Of a stretch of 35,358 nt of DNA, positions 32,332 to 35,358 are shown piece by piece. Origin of the DNA: Succinatimonas sp. CAG:777 (GTDB taxonomy: Bacteria > Pseudomonadota > Gammaproteobacteria > Enterobacterales > Succinivibrionaceae). The stretch covers positions 1 through 35,358 of the forward strand of contig HF987915.1 in the NCBI GenBank assembly GCA_000431835.1. Reading direction: 5' to 3'. The translations under genes were made by a program, and so were the position numbers. The notes under the pieces are model-generated. The model was not told the origin of the DNA. It worked only from the letters and a program-made list of their open reading frames with translations, and ran no database searches. Position 1 is the stretch's first letter. Every line of letters begins with the position of its first letter.

Positions 32332-32988
32332 CTATTGATCGTCTTCTAAGTTGAAGTTTTTCCAATAAGCACCAAATTCAGGCAAAATGTGCTCTCTTAA
32401 AAGCTCTACAACTCTGCCTATATTTCTCTCACTGATGGCAGTTGCGATATTCTGATGTTCAATAATGGATTTTTGCATATGCTCTAGGTTGTTACCTAAA
32501 AAGTTTCTTGCTGTATCCATAATTGCAGAAATTCTGTCAAAAGAACTCATGAAATAACTGTTGTTACACAGGTTAACCAAGGTTTCATGAAAAATAGCAT
32601 CTTGAACAAGGTACTCTTCCCCCTGATTCAAGGTTAGAGCAAGCCTCATCTTGAGTAAGATCTTTTCAGTTTCAGAAATAAGTTTGTCAGCATTTTCCTC
32701 AAAAGATAAAAGTACACTTTGAGATTCAATGACAAACCTGAACTTTAATAAATCTAACAGCTCTTTTTTAGTCAGAGAGAAAACATAGGTTCCGCTCTTT
32801 GCCTTTCTTACAACCATGCCTTCAGCCTGAAGTCGCTTTAAGGCATCTCTAATAGGTGCCTTATTAGCCTTTAAAGACTGTTCAAGCTTGCGTTCAGAGA
32901 TCTTTTTACCCATAGGAAAGGTGCCATTTATAATTAGCTTCTTAATCCTTTCGTAGGTAATATCTTTTTGTAAATCTTGTTCCATCAT
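32332..32988 (-). CDS. GntR-family transcriptional regulator, FadR/FCD subfamily
   Basis: The 218-residue protein has an N-terminal winged helix (about 10-70, KKISERKLEQSLKANKAPIRDALKRL and the wing YVF) and an all-helical FCD ligand domain. The likely metal ligands are Asp and His in DAIFHETLV, His in IEHQNIATAI and His in LREHIL. FCD regulators usually sense organic acids. It is divergent from the PiT gene across 250 bases, so control of phosphate transport or of itself is plausible but unproven. No SD is evident before the start at 32988. Confidence 0.9.
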   Translation of the reverse strand: MMEQDLQKDITYERIKKLIINGTFPMGKKISERKLEQSLKANKAPIRDALKRLQAEGMVVRKAKSGTYVFSLTKKELLDLLKFRFVIESQSVLLSFEENADKLISETEKILLKMRLALTLNQGEEYLVQDAIFHETLVNLCNNSYFMSSFDRISAIMDTARNFLGNNLEHMQKSIIEHQNIATAISERNIGRVVELLREHILPEFGAYWKNFNLEDDQ

Positions 32989-33238
32989 GTGTTAAAAAAA
33001 GGTAAAAAATATTTTGTCCATTATATTATCTGACATATAAAAATTCGAATAAATAGCACAAAAATGTAGAGCTAAAGTGTGTCTTTTGAATGTAAATCAC
33101 AGTTTTAAAATTTAACATAAACTTAACATTCATAAATAGAACATTTAACTTTGTTCTTAAAAAATTAATAAATTGCTTTGAAAGTTAAAGCTGAAAATAT
33201 AAAATTAGCTAAAAATTAGGACACAGCAAAGGAAAGAT

Positions 33239-35358
33239 ATGTTCGGAACTATCGTATTTGTGTTAGTAGTGATGTTGCTATTATTAGCTGCACTGGACTT
33301 GTTTGTTGGCGTTAGTAACGATGCGGCAAACTTCTTAAATTCATCTGTAGGAACAAAAATTGCGCCTCTATATGTGGTTCTGATAGTTGCCTCTGTCGGT
33401 GTCCTTACAGGTGCTACATTTTCATCAGGAATGATGGAAATTGCAAGAAAAGGCATGTTGCATCCTGACATGTTTGCCTTTGAAGAAATTGTCCTCATCT
33501 TCGTAGCAGTGATGATTTCTGATGTACTACTGTTAAATACTTTCAATTCTCTAGGTCTTCCTACTTCTACAACAGTTTCTATTATTTTTGAAATCTTAGG
33601 TGCAGCAACATTTGCTTCAGTCTACAAGGTATATGATTCTTCAATGTCATATACAGAGATTTTCAATTACATTAAGCTTGATAAAACCGCCACAATTGTG
33701 TCAGCAATTTTGCTGTCTGTAGTCATTGCTTTTATCTCAGGCATGATTGTACAGTTCGTCGCAAGACTGCTGTTTACATTCCGCTTTAAATACTCAGTTA
33801 AGTATTTAGGAGGTGTATTCTGTGGTATTTCATTATCAGCTATTGCTTACTTCCTAGTTATGAAAGGAGCTAAGGGCGCATCTTTCATGAAACCTGAATA
33901 CCTTGAGTACATGGATCAGCACTTCTCAACTATCATGTGGTGCATCTTCATTGGATTTACAGTATTAGGTCAGGCAATGGTACTGCTGAATCTGAATGTA
34001 TTCAGACTTATTATCTTAGCAGGCACCTTTGCTTTAGCATTCTCTTTTGCTGGAAACGATCTTGTAAACTTCGTGGGTGTGCCTCTAGCAGCCTTGGACT
34101 CTTACAAAGATTGGAGTGCAAATGCAGGTGGTGATCCTACTTATTTAATGGATTGTTTAAATACCACTAATGTTACCGAGACATTCTGGCTGTTCTTAGC
34201 AGGTCTTACCATGTGTATCACCTTGTGGGTAAGTAAGAAAGCTCGTCAGGTAGTACAGACTTCAATTAACTTATCTTCAAGTACCTCAGGTTCTCGTGAG
34301 CAGTTTGGCGCTTCTACCTTAGGTAGAATTATCACTAGAATGGGCTTAGGTGTATCACGCACTGTTTATCACTCAATGCCTGAAAAATCACTAGAGTTTA
34401 TCCGCCATCGTTATAAGCAGCCTCTAATTAAAAAAGGTCAGGAAAGATTACCTTTTGATTATGTTCGTGCATCTATTAACCTAGTTGTATCAGCTGCTTT
34501 AATTTCTGTAGCAACATCATTAAAGTTGCCTTTATCTACAACTTATGTAACTTTCATGGTTGCTATGGGATCATCTTTTGCTGATGGTGCTTGGGATAGA
34601 GAGAGTGCTGTTTACAGAATTTCTGGTGTGATAACAGTTATTGCAGGTTGGTTCTTAACCGGAATTTGTGCCTTTACCATTGCCTTTACAGTTAACTTTA
34701 TCCTGTTTAATTTAGGCTTTGTGGCTGCTTTAATTTTAACTCCATCCGTGTTTTGCCTAATTATTTACACCAACTTCTTTAGAAAGACTAAAGCTGAGGT
34801 TGCAATTTCTCAGTTAAGCGCTCAGAACGATGAGGAAATCTTACATTCAGTAGCTTCATCAGTTCCTGTTTATTTTACAAAGGATCTTGATTGTTTAAAG
34901 AATGCGATTGACGCTTTCTTTGATGATAACGAGTTTGCTTTAAGAAAAGCTCGTAACAAGTCTTCAAATGTAACTGATGCCTTGTCATTAAAGCGTTCTG
35001 CCTACTATTCTCTAGCAGTAGGTAATGGCACCTTGCTTGGCAAAAACACTAAGTGCACAAATGATGCAAAGTTCTTCTTCTATTTAGTATTCTCAAATAT
35101 GAGAGAAGCTGCTAAATCAGTTAGATACTCTTTAGATCAGGCTGTAAATCATGTGGCAAATCGTCATACTATCTTTGAAGGTGTGATGAAAGAGAGTCTC
35201 TATGAGTTAATTAGACGTTTAGAGAAACTTACAGAGGATCTGAAACTGATTGAAACAGAACCTAATGCAGAGCACTTTGAAGCAATGGTAAAACATTGTA
35301 AAAAGTTGAATCGCGATATTGATAAGTGTCAGTTAGAGTTAGTAGCTATTATCGGAAG
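33239..35358 (+). CDS. Inorganic phosphate transporter, PiT family (3' end beyond window)
   Basis: An open frame of 706 codons begins at ATG 33239, with AAAGGAAAG upstream, and runs off the right edge. The two PiT repeats are seen at VGVSNDAANFLNSSVGTKIA and FAGNDLVNFVGVPLAA. LPTSTTVSIIFEILGAA and LPLSTTYVTFMVAMGSSFADG are the paired membrane re-entrant motifs. More than ten hydrophobic segments extend to about residue 520, followed by a charged helical tail (about 540-706) that resembles a PhoU-like or pore-regulating domain. PiT imports phosphate, often as a metal-phosphate complex, with protons or sodium. The fused tail is unlike the short E. coli PitA. Confidence 0.92.
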   Translation, partial: MFGTIVFVLVVMLLLLAALDLFVGVSNDAANFLNSSVGTKIAPLYVVLIVASVGVLTGATFSSGMMEIARKGMLHPDMFAFEEIVLIFVAVMISDVLLLNTFNSLGLPTSTTVSIIFEILGAATFASVYKVYDSSMSYTEIFNYIKLDKTATIVSAILLSVVIAFISGMIVQFVARLLFTFRFKYSVKYLGGVFCGISLSAIAYFLVMKGAKGASFMKPEYLEYMDQHFSTIMWCIFIGFTVLGQAMVLLNLNVFRLIILAGTFALAFSFAGNDLVNFVGVPLAALDSYKDWSANAGGDPTYLMDCLNTTNVTETFWLFLAGLTMCITLWVSKKARQVVQTSINLSSSTSGSREQFGASTLGRIITRMGLGVSRTVYHSMPEKSLEFIRHRYKQPLIKKGQERLPFDYVRASINLVVSAALISVATSLKLPLSTTYVTFMVAMGSSFADGAWDRESAVYRISGVITVIAGWFLTGICAFTIAFTVNFILFNLGFVAALILTPSVFCLIIYTNFFRKTKAEVAISQLSAQNDEEILHSVASSVPVYFTKDLDCLKNAIDAFFDDNEFALRKARNKSSNVTDALSLKRSAYYSLAVGNGTLLGKNTKCTNDAKFFFYLVFSNMREAAKSVRYSLDQAVNHVANRHTIFEGVMKESLYELIRRLEKLTEDLKLIETEPNAEHFEAMVKHCKKLNRDIDKCQLELVAIIG

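Overview
The window reads as an ordinary chromosomal segment of an AT-rich gammaproteobacterium. SlyX, RlmI, a 316-residue CorA of the enterobacterial type, the fused TrpCF, type I-alpha DAHP synthase and a 466-residue AsnS all have the gammaproteobacterial form. Codons are strongly TTA/AAA-rich, and the orphan 3' end at the left edge looks like an ATPase/nuclease family common in gut anaerobes. A gut or rumen member of the Succinivibrionaceae would fit, but that is inference and no marker gene here proves it. I see no tRNA, rRNA, insertion sequence, CRISPR array, prophage or origin.

Layout. 1-99: 3' end of a probable AAA-ATPase/PD-(D/E)XK protein. 206-2075 (minus): metallo-beta-lactamase-fold hydrolase and rlmI. 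2355-9114 (plus): macA, macB, pepT, an OprM/NodT-type outer-membrane lipoprotein and xth, a compact run that carries a complete tripartite MacAB efflux system with a peptidase gene inside it. 9115-12003 (plus): DAHP synthase, preceded by a promoter, an intrinsic terminator and a 40-codon leader reading frame rich in Tyr/Trp/Phe codons, then serA. 12126-13103: an unrecognised exported protein. 13162-14334 (minus): an Fsr-like MFS exporter. 14393-21553 (minus): the whole tryptophan pathway in two blocks, trpE-trpG and trpD-trpCF-trpB-trpA, each with its own Trp-Trp leader peptide and attenuator. 21774-24175 (minus): asnS, a small membrane protein and a lipoprotein. 24429-28735: a C26 glutamine amidotransferase-like hydrolase, a BASS-family transporter, and a MocR-type regulator divergent from a LysE-type exporter. 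28822-30348: a YajG-like lipoprotein, a 670-base gap holding a structured RNA with a 20-residue hydrophobic peptide, and slyX. 30492-35358: a YfcD-like NUDIX hydrolase, corA, a GntR/FCD regulator and a divergent PiT phosphate transporter that runs off the right edge.

How the genes work together. DAHP synthase feeds the shikimate pathway, SerA makes the serine used by TrpB, and TrpE/G/D/CF/B/A convert chorismate to tryptophan, so about 12 kb is devoted to aromatic supply. The regulation is leader-peptide based at both trp blocks and perhaps at the DAHP synthase gene. The most interesting material is therefore regulatory: two trp attenuators in one cluster, a shared 13-base motif upstream of both, a possible aromatic leader peptide before the DAHP synthase gene, and an isolated hydrophobic mini-protein gene at 29929-29991.
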